Made by a program: the position numbers and the translations under genes. Under the pieces are notes generated by a model. The model saw only the letters and a list, made by a program, of their open reading frames with translations, searched no databases and was not told the origin of the DNA. Positions 21,991 to 28,533 of a DNA stretch of 28,533 nucleotides are shown here, piece after piece. Source of the DNA: Beijerinckiaceae bacterium (GTDB lineage Bacteria > Pseudomonadota > Alphaproteobacteria > Rhizobiales > Beijerinckiaceae); the NCBI GenBank assembly GCA_947455285.1, contig CANGOK010000006.1:1-28533 (forward strand). The letters run 5' to 3'. Each line of letters opens with the position of its first letter. Within the stretch, counting starts at the first letter, position 1.

Positions 21991-24402
21991 CTACTGCCCC
22001 GCTGTGGGACGCCATCTGCGCAGCAGAAGGGCGTTGGTGACCACGCTGACGGACGACAGGGCCATGGCGGCGCCCGCGAAAACCGGGCTCAGGAGGCCCA
22101 TGGCGGCGAGCGGAACGCCGACCACGTTATAGATGAAGGCCCAGAAGAGGCCCCGCCTGATCGTCGCGTATGTGGCGCGGCTGATCGAAATTGCGTCAGC
22201 GATCAGCAGCGGGTCGCCGCGCATGAGGGTGATGGCGGCGGTGTTCATGGCCACATCGGCTCCCGTGCCCATGGCCATGCCGACATCTGCGGCGGCCAGC
22301 GCGGGAGCGTCGTTGACGCCATCGCCCACCATGGCGACGCGCCGACCCTGTGCGCGCAGGGCCTCGATCTCGGCGGCCTTGCCCGCTGGCAATACGCCCG
22401 CCATGACGCGGGTGACGCCGACCTCGCGCGCGACTACGGCTGCGGTGCGCTCGTTGTCGCCGGTGAGGAGAATGGTCTCGACGCCGAGCGCGGCGAGATC
22501 AGCCACGGCCTTGGCGGCGCCGGGCTTGAGCTGGTCACGAACGGCGATGGCGCCCAGGAGCTTCGGGGCCGCGGCTTCGGCGACCCACATCACCGTACGG
22601 CCCTGGGCCTCAAGCGCTTCGACTTGAGCAGAGAGTTCGGCGAGGTCGACGCCCGCCTCAGCCATGAGCGCGCGATTGCCGATGACGATCTTGCGGCCTC
22701 CAAGTGTCGCCTCAAGCCCCATGCCGGTGCGGTTGCGGAAGGCCTCGAGCCGGTCTGTCTCCATCCCCTCCGCGCGGGTCAGGATCGCATGGGCGAGGGG
22801 ATGTTCGCTGCCATGTTGCGCCCCGGCTGCGACCCGCAGCAGGGCTTGTTGCGTGACGCCGCTCGCGGGCAGCATCTCGGTCACTGAGGGGCGCCCCTGA
22901 GTGATCGTGCCGGTCTTGTCGAGCACCACCGTATCGAGGGCGTGGGCCCGCTCCAGAGCCTCCTGATCGCGGATGAGGATGCCTGCGCGTGCGGCGGCGC
23001 CTGTGCCGACCATGAAGGCCGTGGGGGTGGCGAGGCCGAGCGCGCAGGGGCAGGCGATGACCATGACCGAGACGGCCGCCAGCAGCCCGCCTGCGGGATC
23101 GCCGAGGATCAGCCACCAGCCCACAAAGGTCAGGGCTGCGATGGCGATGACGATGGGCACGAAGATCGCGGACACCTTGTCCACCAGCTTCTGCACCGGC
23201 GCCTTGTTGGTCTGCGCGTGTTCGACGAGCGCGATGATGCGCGCGAGCGTGGATTGTTCGCCCACCGCCGTCGTCTCGACCCGTAGCAGCCCCTCGCCAT
23301 TGATGGCGCCGCCCGTGACCTTGTCGCCGATGGTTTTCTCGACAGGGAGGCTCTCGCCCGTCAGCAGGCTTTCATCGACCGAGCTTGCGCCGGCCAGCAC
23401 CCGGCCATCGACCGGCAGCCTCTCGCCGGGGCGCACCACGACGACATCGCCGGGGGCGACCGCCGAGACGGGAATCTCGACCTCGCCGCCGCCGCGCTCC
23501 ACCCGCGCGGTCTCGGGCCGCAGGGCCATGAGCGAGCGAATGGCTATGGTCGTGGACCGCTTTGCGCGGCTCTCCAGCCATTTGCCCAGCAGCACGAGGG
23601 CGATGACGATGGCTGCAGCCTCGAAATAGAGATGATGGACATGCGGCTGCGCCATGAGCCAGAGGCTGTAGCCATAGGCGGTGGACGTCCCCAGCGCCAC
23701 GAGCAGATCCATATTGCCAGAGCCTGCACGCGCCGCCTTGTAGCCCGCGACATAGAAGCGCCAGCCCAGAATGAACTGCACCGGGGTCGCCAGCGCGAAC
23801 TGCAGCCAGAAGGGCAGCATGATCCCAAACATGGGCAACGTGAGGGGCAGGGCGAGCGCCAGCGCCGCGACTACGCGCCAGCGCTCATGGCGCATGCGCT
23901 GTTCGTCGGCGGCGGCGATCTGGGCGTCACGGGCGCTGTCGCCGGTCAGGATCTGCGCCTCGTAGCCGGCGTCCTCGACGGCGGCCACAAGATCGGCAGG
24001 GCGCAGCACACCCCTTTGCGCCTCGACGGCGGCTTTTTCTGTGGCGAGATTGACGGTTGCGGAAACCACCCCCGGCGCAGAAGTCAGCGCCTTTTCGACG
24101 CGTCCCACGCAGCTGGCGCAGGTCATGCCGCCGATCTTGAGTTCGATGGTCTCGCGGGGGATGTCATAGCCCGCGTTTTCGATAGCGCTTACGAGGGCGG
24201 CAGGCGTCGTCAAGGTGGGGTCGAAGCTAACCTCGGCCCGCTCAGCCGCAAGATTCACCTGAGCGGAGACGCCGGGGAGGGCGCAAAGGGCCGCCTCGAT
24301 CCGTCCCGCGCAGGTGGCGCAGGTCATCCCCTCGACCGGGATCGAGATATCCCGGTTTCGCGTGGCCGCTTCAACTGCCGGGTCTGGGATGGTGACGCTC
24401 AT
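21991..24402 (-). CDS. copA: Copper(I)-translocating P-type ATPase (CopA)
   Basis: An 803-residue P1B-1 ATPase that pumps Cu(I) out of the cytoplasm. There are two N-terminal heavy-metal-binding domains with GMTCATC (Cys28, Cys31) and GMTCASC (Cys95, Cys98). Then follow the membrane segments, the actuator loop TGES (348-351), the transmembrane Cys-Pro-Cys (451-453, IACPCALGLATPTA), the phosphorylation site Asp495 in DKTGT, SEHPLAHAI (532-540), and the GDGVNDAPAL hinge. The last segments hold YNVVGVPLAAMG and MALSSVSVVTNALLL, the Tyr-Asn and Met-Ser-Ser signatures of Cu(I) specificity. GGAGG precedes the start. No CueR, CopZ or copper chaperone is adjacent; the neighbours are a PLP-fold protein and a Bug binding protein, so the copper link is confined to this gene. 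Confidence 0.97.
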   Translation of the reverse strand: MSVTIPDPAVEAATRNRDISIPVEGMTCATCAGRIEAALCALPGVSAQVNLAAERAEVSFDPTLTTPAALVSAIENAGYDIPRETIELKIGGMTCASCVGRVEKALTSAPGVVSATVNLATEKAAVEAQRGVLRPADLVAAVEDAGYEAQILTGDSARDAQIAAADEQRMRHERWRVVAALALALPLTLPMFGIMLPFWLQFALATPVQFILGWRFYVAGYKAARAGSGNMDLLVALGTSTAYGYSLWLMAQPHVHHLYFEAAAIVIALVLLGKWLESRAKRSTTIAIRSLMALRPETARVERGGGEVEIPVSAVAPGDVVVVRPGERLPVDGRVLAGASSVDESLLTGESLPVEKTIGDKVTGGAINGEGLLRVETTAVGEQSTLARIIALVEHAQTNKAPVQKLVDKVSAIFVPIVIAIAALTFVGWWLILGDPAGGLLAAVSVMVIACPCALGLATPTAFMVGTGAAARAGILIRDQEALERAHALDTVVLDKTGTITQGRPSVTEMLPASGVTQQALLRVAAGAQHGSEHPLAHAILTRAEGMETDRLEAFRNRTGMGLEATLGGRKIVIGNRALMAEAGVDLAELSAQVEALEAQGRTVMWVAEAAAPKLLGAIAVRDQLKPGAAKAVADLAALGVETILLTGDNERTAAVVAREVGVTRVMAGVLPAGKAAEIEALRAQGRRVAMVGDGVNDAPALAAADVGMAMGTGADVAMNTAAITLMRGDPLLIADAISISRATYATIRRGLFWAFIYNVVGVPLAAMGLLSPVFAGAAMALSSVSVVTNALLLRRWRPTAGQ

Positions 24403-24435
24403 ATGGCCTCCAGAACCTCAGTTAAGCAGCACGCG

Positions 24436-24457
24436 CCCGCCTCGCCAGTGAGGCGGG
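24436..24457. other. Stem-loop between the Bug binding-protein and copA genes
   Basis: CCCGCCTC (24436-24443) pairs with GAGGCGGG (24450-24457) over a six-base loop, 12 bases after the binding-protein stop and 34 bases before the copA start (both minus strand). No T-run follows, so it may be a Rho-type or processing site, or part of the copA leader. Confidence 0.4.
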
Positions 24458-24468
24458 AAGACGCAGCT

Positions 24469-25506
24469 TTAGCGCCCGAACAGCGCTTTGGCTCTGGCGA
24501 TCACCGCAGGCGATGTCGCAAGGGTCTGACGAATGTTCGCCGCCAGTTCGTCCGGGCCCATCGGATCGACATCGACCGAGGCCTTATCCATTTCGGCGAG
24601 GAACTCGGGGTCCTTCACCATAGCCATGAATCCGGTTTGCAAGGCTTTCACTGCGGCGGGATTGGTGCCCGGCGGCAGGATGAAGGCGCGGCCGATGGCG
24701 CCGCCGCTGGCGTAGAGGCCCAGCAGCGCCTTGTCGTCCGCGTTGTCGCCGAGTTCGCCGAGGGCGGGCACATCGGGAAGGTCGGCGCTGCGGGTGGGCA
24801 CATCCTGCAGGATGATCTTGATCTTCTTATCAGCCAGCCACGCCTTCTTGCCGGTCTTCACGGCGGCCCAGGACGAGGCCGTGCCCTCGACCTCGCCGCG
24901 CTCCATGGCGAGCATGGATGCGGCGGAGGCGGGATAGCCCGAGATCACCCGGAATTTCGTTCCCAGCACCTTGTTCAGTAGGTTCGGCACCACTTCGGAA
25001 ATATTGCCCGCGCCTGCGGCGGCCACCGGCGACTCGGTCGTCTTCGCCTCTTCGATGGATTGGACCTTCGCGGTGTGCCACTGGAAATGGATGTTGTTGG
25101 AGGAGGCTACGCGGCCCATCCAGATGAACTTCGTCGCGTCGAACTGCACGGCCGGATTGGCGACGGCCTGCTCAAGCGCCAGCGTCTCGGTCACGATGCC
25201 AATGGCCGTGCCGTCCTTGGGGGCGACTTCATAGATGAAATTGGCGGCTTTCAGAGTGCCCGCGCCCGGCATGTTCGAGGCGACGACGGTCGGTTGGCCG
25301 GGCAGGTGCTTGCCCAGAAAGCGCGCGACCATGCGCCCGTAAAGGTCGTAGCTGCCGCCAGACGTGTTGCCGATGAAGATCGTGACGGTCTTCTTGGCGA
25401 AGAGTTGGTCTGCGTTCTGAGCCATCGCGGGGGCGCAGGGCAGGGCGCAAGGCAGCGAGAGGCTGAGCAGCAGGGCGGCCTTCAGGGACAGGCGACGAGC
25501 GGACAT
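24469..25506 (-). CDS. Bug-family (TTT system) solute-binding protein
   Basis: A 345-residue periplasmic binding protein of the tripartite tricarboxylate family. The start is placed at ATG 25506 because GAGGAG lies seven bases upstream; a further in-frame ATG at 25521 lies on top of that site. Residues 1-30 form a Sec signal ending AMAQ. Family blocks: FAKKTVTIFIGNTSGGSYDLYGRMVARF, HLPGQPTVVASNMPGAG, APKDGTAIGIV and GYPASAASMLAMERGEVEG. It is homologous to the Bug protein at 5398-6429, but uses a Sec rather than a Tat leader. No TctA/TctB membrane components are present. It is divergent from an MFS exporter gene across 158 bp in which I could not define a convincing promoter. The ligand is unknown. 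Confidence 0.92.
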   Translation of the reverse strand: MSARRLSLKAALLLSLSLPCALPCAPAMAQNADQLFAKKTVTIFIGNTSGGSYDLYGRMVARFLGKHLPGQPTVVASNMPGAGTLKAANFIYEVAPKDGTAIGIVTETLALEQAVANPAVQFDATKFIWMGRVASSNNIHFQWHTAKVQSIEEAKTTESPVAAAGAGNISEVVPNLLNKVLGTKFRVISGYPASAASMLAMERGEVEGTASSWAAVKTGKKAWLADKKIKIILQDVPTRSADLPDVPALGELGDNADDKALLGLYASGGAIGRAFILPPGTNPAAVKALQTGFMAMVKDPEFLAEMDKASVDVDPMGPDELAANIRQTLATSPAVIARAKALFGR

Positions 25507-25664
25507 GCGGGATCTCCTCATGGAATTCTGTGGTCTTATTACGCAACCGTTTACTCGAAGTCACGCAGCGACGGGTGGCGCCCGCCACCGCATTGGTCTA
25601 CTGAAGGTTAGATATCTCAGGAATCGGTGCGCGGTCTTCGGTCCCGGGCCGGGCAAGAAGCTCC

Positions 25665-26861
25665 ATGTCTCAATCGCCAACCCGCATGTTCGCGCTGTCA
25701 CTGGCCTCCATCGCCTTGATGGGGCCTCTGGCTGTGCATGCCTTCATGCCCGTGATTCCTGCGGTGAAAGTCGGTCTGCAGATTTCCGATTCCCTCGCGC
25801 AACTGACATTCAGCATCGCCTTGTTCGGCATGGCGGCTGCGACCCTTGTCTATGGCGCGCTCGCCGACCGCTATGGGCGCAGGCCCGTGCTGCTCTCCGG
25901 CCTCGTCTTCTTTCTGGTCGGCAGCCTCGCCTCGCTCTTTGCGGTGTCGGTGACGACGCTGGTGATCGGTCGACTGCTGCAGGCCATCGGCGCCGGCTGT
26001 GGGTTGACGCTGGTGCGCACCATCGCGCGCGACGCCTATGGACCGGACAAGCTGGTCAAGGTGCTCGCTTATCTCACCATGTTCTACACCATCGGCCCCA
26101 TGATCGCGCCGATCGCCTCCGGCCTGCTGGTCGATCACTTCGGCTGGCGCGGCGTCTTCGCCTTTGCTTTTGCGGGCGGGGCGATCATTGCGACGGGAGC
26201 CTGGGCGACGATCTACGAGACGCGGCCTCCTAAGTCCGGCTCTCTGGGCCCCGCGCCGGGAATGTTGCGTGGTTTCGGCCAGCTCTTCTCCCATCTGCGT
26301 TTCGTCTCCTATGTCTGCCAGACCGGCTTCAGCACGGGCGCCTTCATGGTGACGGCGGCGGCGGCTTCCTTCATCATGAAGGAAATGCTGGATCGTCCTG
26401 CAGCCGAATATGGCTATTGGTTCTTCGCCTTCCCTGCTGGTTATTTCGCGGGCAATTTCGTTTCGAGCCGCGTGGGTTCGCGGGCGCGCATCGAGACTAT
26501 GGTGCTGATCGGCTCCATCCTGTCGCTCGCCTCCGCCGTAGTGCTCTGCGTGCTTCTTGCGGCGAATGTCGTGACGCCGCTGTCGGTGTTCGGACCTGGC
26601 TTTTTCATCACCTTCGCGCAAGGCATCGCGCTCCCCTATGGTCAGGCTGGCGCCATGGCGATCGAGCCTCGCCTCGCGGGCACGGCGTCGGGCGTTGGCG
26701 TCTGTTTGCAGAACCTCTTCGGCGCCTTGACGACGCAGGCCTATGGATTGCTGGCGGATGGCACGGTGTGGCCGCTCATCATCACCTGCGGAACTTCCTC
26801 GGCGCTGATGATGGCGTTCGGCGTCATTCCATGGCTGCTGCGCGAAAAAGATAAAAGCTGA
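25665..26861 (+). CDS. Bcr/CflA-type MFS efflux transporter
   Basis: A 398-residue, 12-segment inner-membrane carrier of the drug:H+ antiporter-1 (Bcr/CflA) group. After segment 2 comes the MFS motif A (YGALADRYGRRPVLLSG), then segments 3-4 with VIGRLLQAIGAGCGLTLVRTIARD, the Bcr/CflA pattern R-x-x-Q-x-x-G. Motif C-like GPMIAPIASGLL follows in segment 5, with the WRGVFAF loop typical of the group. The start at 25665 has AAGAAG upstream; Met8 at 25686 is possible. Eighteen bases separate it from the TSUP permease gene, so the two are likely co-transcribed. Members export drugs, sulfonamides or small metabolites; the substrate cannot be told here. Confidence 0.92.
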   Translation: MSQSPTRMFALSLASIALMGPLAVHAFMPVIPAVKVGLQISDSLAQLTFSIALFGMAAATLVYGALADRYGRRPVLLSGLVFFLVGSLASLFAVSVTTLVIGRLLQAIGAGCGLTLVRTIARDAYGPDKLVKVLAYLTMFYTIGPMIAPIASGLLVDHFGWRGVFAFAFAGGAIIATGAWATIYETRPPKSGSLGPAPGMLRGFGQLFSHLRFVSYVCQTGFSTGAFMVTAAAASFIMKEMLDRPAAEYGYWFFAFPAGYFAGNFVSSRVGSRARIETMVLIGSILSLASAVVLCVLLAANVVTPLSVFGPGFFITFAQGIALPYGQAGAMAIEPRLAGTASGVGVCLQNLFGALTTQAYGLLADGTVWPLIITCGTSSALMMAFGVIPWLLREKDKS

Positions 26862-26879
26862 ATTGAGGGGGATGATCGC

Positions 26880-27641
26880 ATGGATTTTCTGGGCACGCCG
26901 GACATGGGTCCGCTGATGTTCTTCGGATTGACCTTCGCCTCCTTCGCGACGGCTTTCATTGGCGTATTCACCGGCACGGCGGGCGGGGTGATCCTGCTGG
27001 CGCTCATGGCTGCGGTGATGCCCCCTTCGGTGCTCGTGCCTGTGCACACCGTGGTGCAATTGGGTTCAGGCGTCTCGCGCACCATCATCATGTGGCGCTA
27101 CGTGCTGAAATCGACGCTGGCGCCTTTCATTGTTGGCGCCGTTGTTGGCGCAGCTGTGGGCGCGAAGACTTTCGTTGCGCTTCCGACGCACGTTCTGCTC
27201 GGCATGATCGGGACGTTCATTCTAATCGTCACTTGGCTGCCTAAACTCAGCAAGATGGGCGCGGAGCGAAAGCGTTTCGCGGCGCTTGGTTTCGCAGCGA
27301 CGTTTCTTGGCATGTTCGTGAGCGCCACCGGCACGCTCATCACGCCCTTTGTCGCCAGCGCATCGCCAGACCGGCGCAACCATGCGGCGACGCAGGGCGC
27401 GCTCATGGTCTTCGTGCATATCTTCAAACTGGTGGCCTTCGGCTTCCTGGGCTTCGCCATCAGCGCCTATATGCCGCTCATGGTCGCCATGGTGGCCACC
27501 GGCGCCGTCGGCAACTGGCTCGGCGAAGAGGCGCTCGCGCGCACCAGCGAACAGCGCTTCCGCCTGCTGCTCAAGATTTTCGTGACCATATTGGCTCTGG
27601 ACCTGATCTGGCGCGCCCTGCGCGATGGAGGCTTCTTCTGA
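26880..27641 (+). CDS. TSUP-family permease (TauE/SafE-like)
   Basis: A 253-residue membrane protein with about eight hydrophobic segments and the duplicated layout of the TauE/SafE family. The first half has GVFTGTAGGVILLALMAAVMPP and HTVVQLGSGVSRTIIMWR; the second half repeats the pattern more loosely (GMFVSATGTLITPFVASAS, ALMVFVHIFKLVAFG). Family members move sulfite, sulfonates, sulfoacetate or other small organic anions. GAGGGG lies nine bases before the start. The gene lies between the MFS exporter gene (18 bp) and a TauD/TfdA dioxygenase gene (59 bp). A sulfite-export role would fit if the dioxygenase cleaves a sulfonate, but this is inference. Confidence 0.9.
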   Translation: MDFLGTPDMGPLMFFGLTFASFATAFIGVFTGTAGGVILLALMAAVMPPSVLVPVHTVVQLGSGVSRTIIMWRYVLKSTLAPFIVGAVVGAAVGAKTFVALPTHVLLGMIGTFILIVTWLPKLSKMGAERKRFAALGFAATFLGMFVSATGTLITPFVASASPDRRNHAATQGALMVFVHIFKLVAFGFLGFAISAYMPLMVAMVATGAVGNWLGEEALARTSEQRFRLLLKIFVTILALDLIWRALRDGGFF

Positions 27642-27700
27642 GCCCTGTTGCGCGGGTCGAACCTTGCGCTAAAATCTGACAAACGAATGGAGGAAACATC

Positions 27701-28533
27701 ATGACGGCCGCTGCCAGCAACCTCGAAGTCATTCCGCTGACCCGTTACATCGGCGCGGAAATGCGGGGCCTCGATATGTCGAAGCCGCTCGGCGATGCAG
27801 ATATCGCGGCGATCAACGAGGCCTTTCTGAAGCATTCAGTGATCGTTTTCCGTGGTCAGTCGCTGTCGCAGGAAGACCTGTTGCGCATAACCGCTTACTT
27901 TGGCCCTGTCGGTCACATGCGCCGTCCGCCGAAATATTTCCCGCCGGGCTTCGACAAGATTCTTCCCAACATCATGCTCATCTCGAACATCCGCGAGAAT
28001 GGCGAGCCCATCGGCGCGCTACCGGATGGCGAGATGATGTTCCATCATGACATGATCCATTCCGCCAATCCCGATGCGGCGACCATGCTTTATTCGGTCG
28101 AGATTCCCTCGCAGGGTGGCGACACGCTGTTCGCTTGCGGCTATGCCGCCTGGGACACGCTTGACCCAGCTATTCGCGCCAAGGTCGATGGCAAGCGGGC
28201 CAAGCATTTCTATAACTACGGCTCCGTGCAGAAGGGCGATGGCAAGGGCACAGAAGCCTTCGGCGAATCCACTCATCCCTTCGTGCGCACCCACGACCAG
28301 AGCGGCCGTAAGGCGCTTTACGTGGATCGGTTGATGACGGTCGGCATCGAGGGTGTGCCGGATGATGAATCCGGCCCGATCCTTGAGGCGATCTTCGATC
28401 ACATGGAGAAGCCGGAATTCGTCTATGCGCATAAATGGCAGGTCGGCGACGTCCTGCTCTGGGACAACCGTTGCTCCTCCCACGCCCGCACGGATTTCCC
28501 CTCGACCGAGCGTCGCCTTATGCTGCGCACCAC
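27701..28533 (+). CDS. TauD/TfdA-family 2-oxoglutarate-dependent dioxygenase (3' end cut)
   Basis: The first 277 residues of an Fe(II)/2-oxoglutarate dioxygenase, near the full family length of about 280-300, so only a few residues are missing. The ligand triad is visible: His115-x-Asp117 in MMFHHDMIH and the distal His261 in RCSSHARTD; the 2-oxoglutarate-binding arginine should be among Arg271-Arg276 (ERRLMLRT). The opening VIPLTRYIGAEMRGLDMSKPL and FLKHSVIVFRGQSLS are typical. Members hydroxylate and cleave taurine, other sulfonates, 2,4-D-type ethers or alkyl sulfates. GGAGGAAAC precedes the start at 27701. The TSUP permease gene is immediately upstream. The substrate is undetermined; the HHD triad in place of the TauD WHTD gives no clear clue. 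Confidence 0.9.
   Translation, partial: MTAAASNLEVIPLTRYIGAEMRGLDMSKPLGDADIAAINEAFLKHSVIVFRGQSLSQEDLLRITAYFGPVGHMRRPPKYFPPGFDKILPNIMLISNIRENGEPIGALPDGEMMFHHDMIHSANPDAATMLYSVEIPSQGGDTLFACGYAAWDTLDPAIRAKVDGKRAKHFYNYGSVQKGDGKGTEAFGESTHPFVRTHDQSGRKALYVDRLMTVGIEGVPDDESGPILEAIFDHMEKPEFVYAHKWQVGDVLLWDNRCSSHARTDFPSTERRLMLRT

Noticed and set aside
23632..24981. Plus-strand open frame of 449 codons opposite copA and the Bug gene
   Set aside because: It crosses two real minus-strand genes and the gap between them and has no homology-like pattern; the copper ATPase motifs are complete on the other strand.
25574..25589. GGTGGCG-CC-CGCCACC dyad in the Bug/MFS divergent gap
   Set aside because: The two-base loop is too short for a full hairpin and there is no T-run; it could be an operator, but nothing else supports it.
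25698..27059. Long minus-strand open frame (453 codons) opposite the Bcr/CflA and TSUP genes
   Set aside because: Low-complexity His/Arg/Glu-rich translation with no recognisable fold; it is a mirror of two well-supported membrane proteins.
1..28533. Mobile elements, CRISPR arrays, tRNA genes or phage genes
   Set aside because: Looked for transposase motifs, direct-repeat arrays, tRNA-like cloverleafs and integrase patterns on both strands and saw none; the gaps are short and filled mainly by promoters and hairpins.

Overview
The window is GC-rich, gene-dense chromosomal DNA. Strong third-position G/C bias, AGGA/GGAGG ribosome sites and many solute-binding proteins of the NMT1 and Bug types suggest an alphaproteobacterium of the Hyphomicrobiales (Bradyrhizobium/Bosea/Xanthobacteraceae-like). 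This is an inference from style and gene content; there is no rRNA or other marker gene. I count 26 protein genes, two of them cut by the window ends. I see no tRNA, rRNA, CRISPR array, insertion sequence or phage gene. No gap between genes exceeds about 170 bp.

The layout is as follows. (1) 1-1341, minus: an NTF2-like protein followed by a truncated NMT1-type binding protein. (2) 1475-7717, plus: a catabolic operon with an alpha/beta hydrolase, a hydroxycinnamoyl-CoA hydratase/lyase (FerB/Ech-like), an NDP-forming acyl-CoA synthetase (FerA-like), a Bug binding protein, an SbcD-like phosphoesterase and a cupin. It has a candidate promoter at 1381-1409 and a bidirectional terminator at 7728-7757. 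(3) 15944 down to 7761, minus: a gentisate-pathway cluster with a class II aldolase-fold enzyme, a fumarylpyruvate hydrolase-type FAH protein, 3-hydroxybenzoate 6-monooxygenase, a binding protein, DoxX, an MFS carrier, gentisate 1,2-dioxygenase and a second binding protein. (4) 16105-17892, plus, divergent from (3): a thiamine-diphosphate enzyme ending at a strong bidirectional terminator. (5) 17959-20473: a binding protein paralogous to the one in the gentisate cluster, a divergent IclR regulator with a candidate operator on the binding-protein promoter, and a YfcG-type glutathione transferase. (6) 20556-25506, minus: a PLP-fold protein that has lost its lysine, a CopA-type Cu(I) ATPase and a second Bug binding protein. 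(7) 25665-28533, plus: a Bcr/CflA-type MFS exporter, a TSUP (TauE-like) permease and a truncated TauD/TfdA dioxygenase.

Read together, the left half looks like a programme for aromatic acids. The plus-strand operon could release, activate and side-chain-shorten a phenylpropanoid-like acid. The minus-strand cluster takes 3-hydroxybenzoate through gentisate and ring cleavage to fumarate and pyruvate. Two expected steps are not visible: an aldehyde dehydrogenase to join the halves, and a classical zeta-type maleylpyruvate isomerase. Six solute-binding proteins occur without any permease or ATPase.

The points most worth follow-up are the FerB-like enzyme lacking one of the two tyrosines that hold the para-hydroxyl, the lysine-less PLP-fold protein, the substrates of the divergent aldolase-fold and ThDP enzymes, and the IclR operator.
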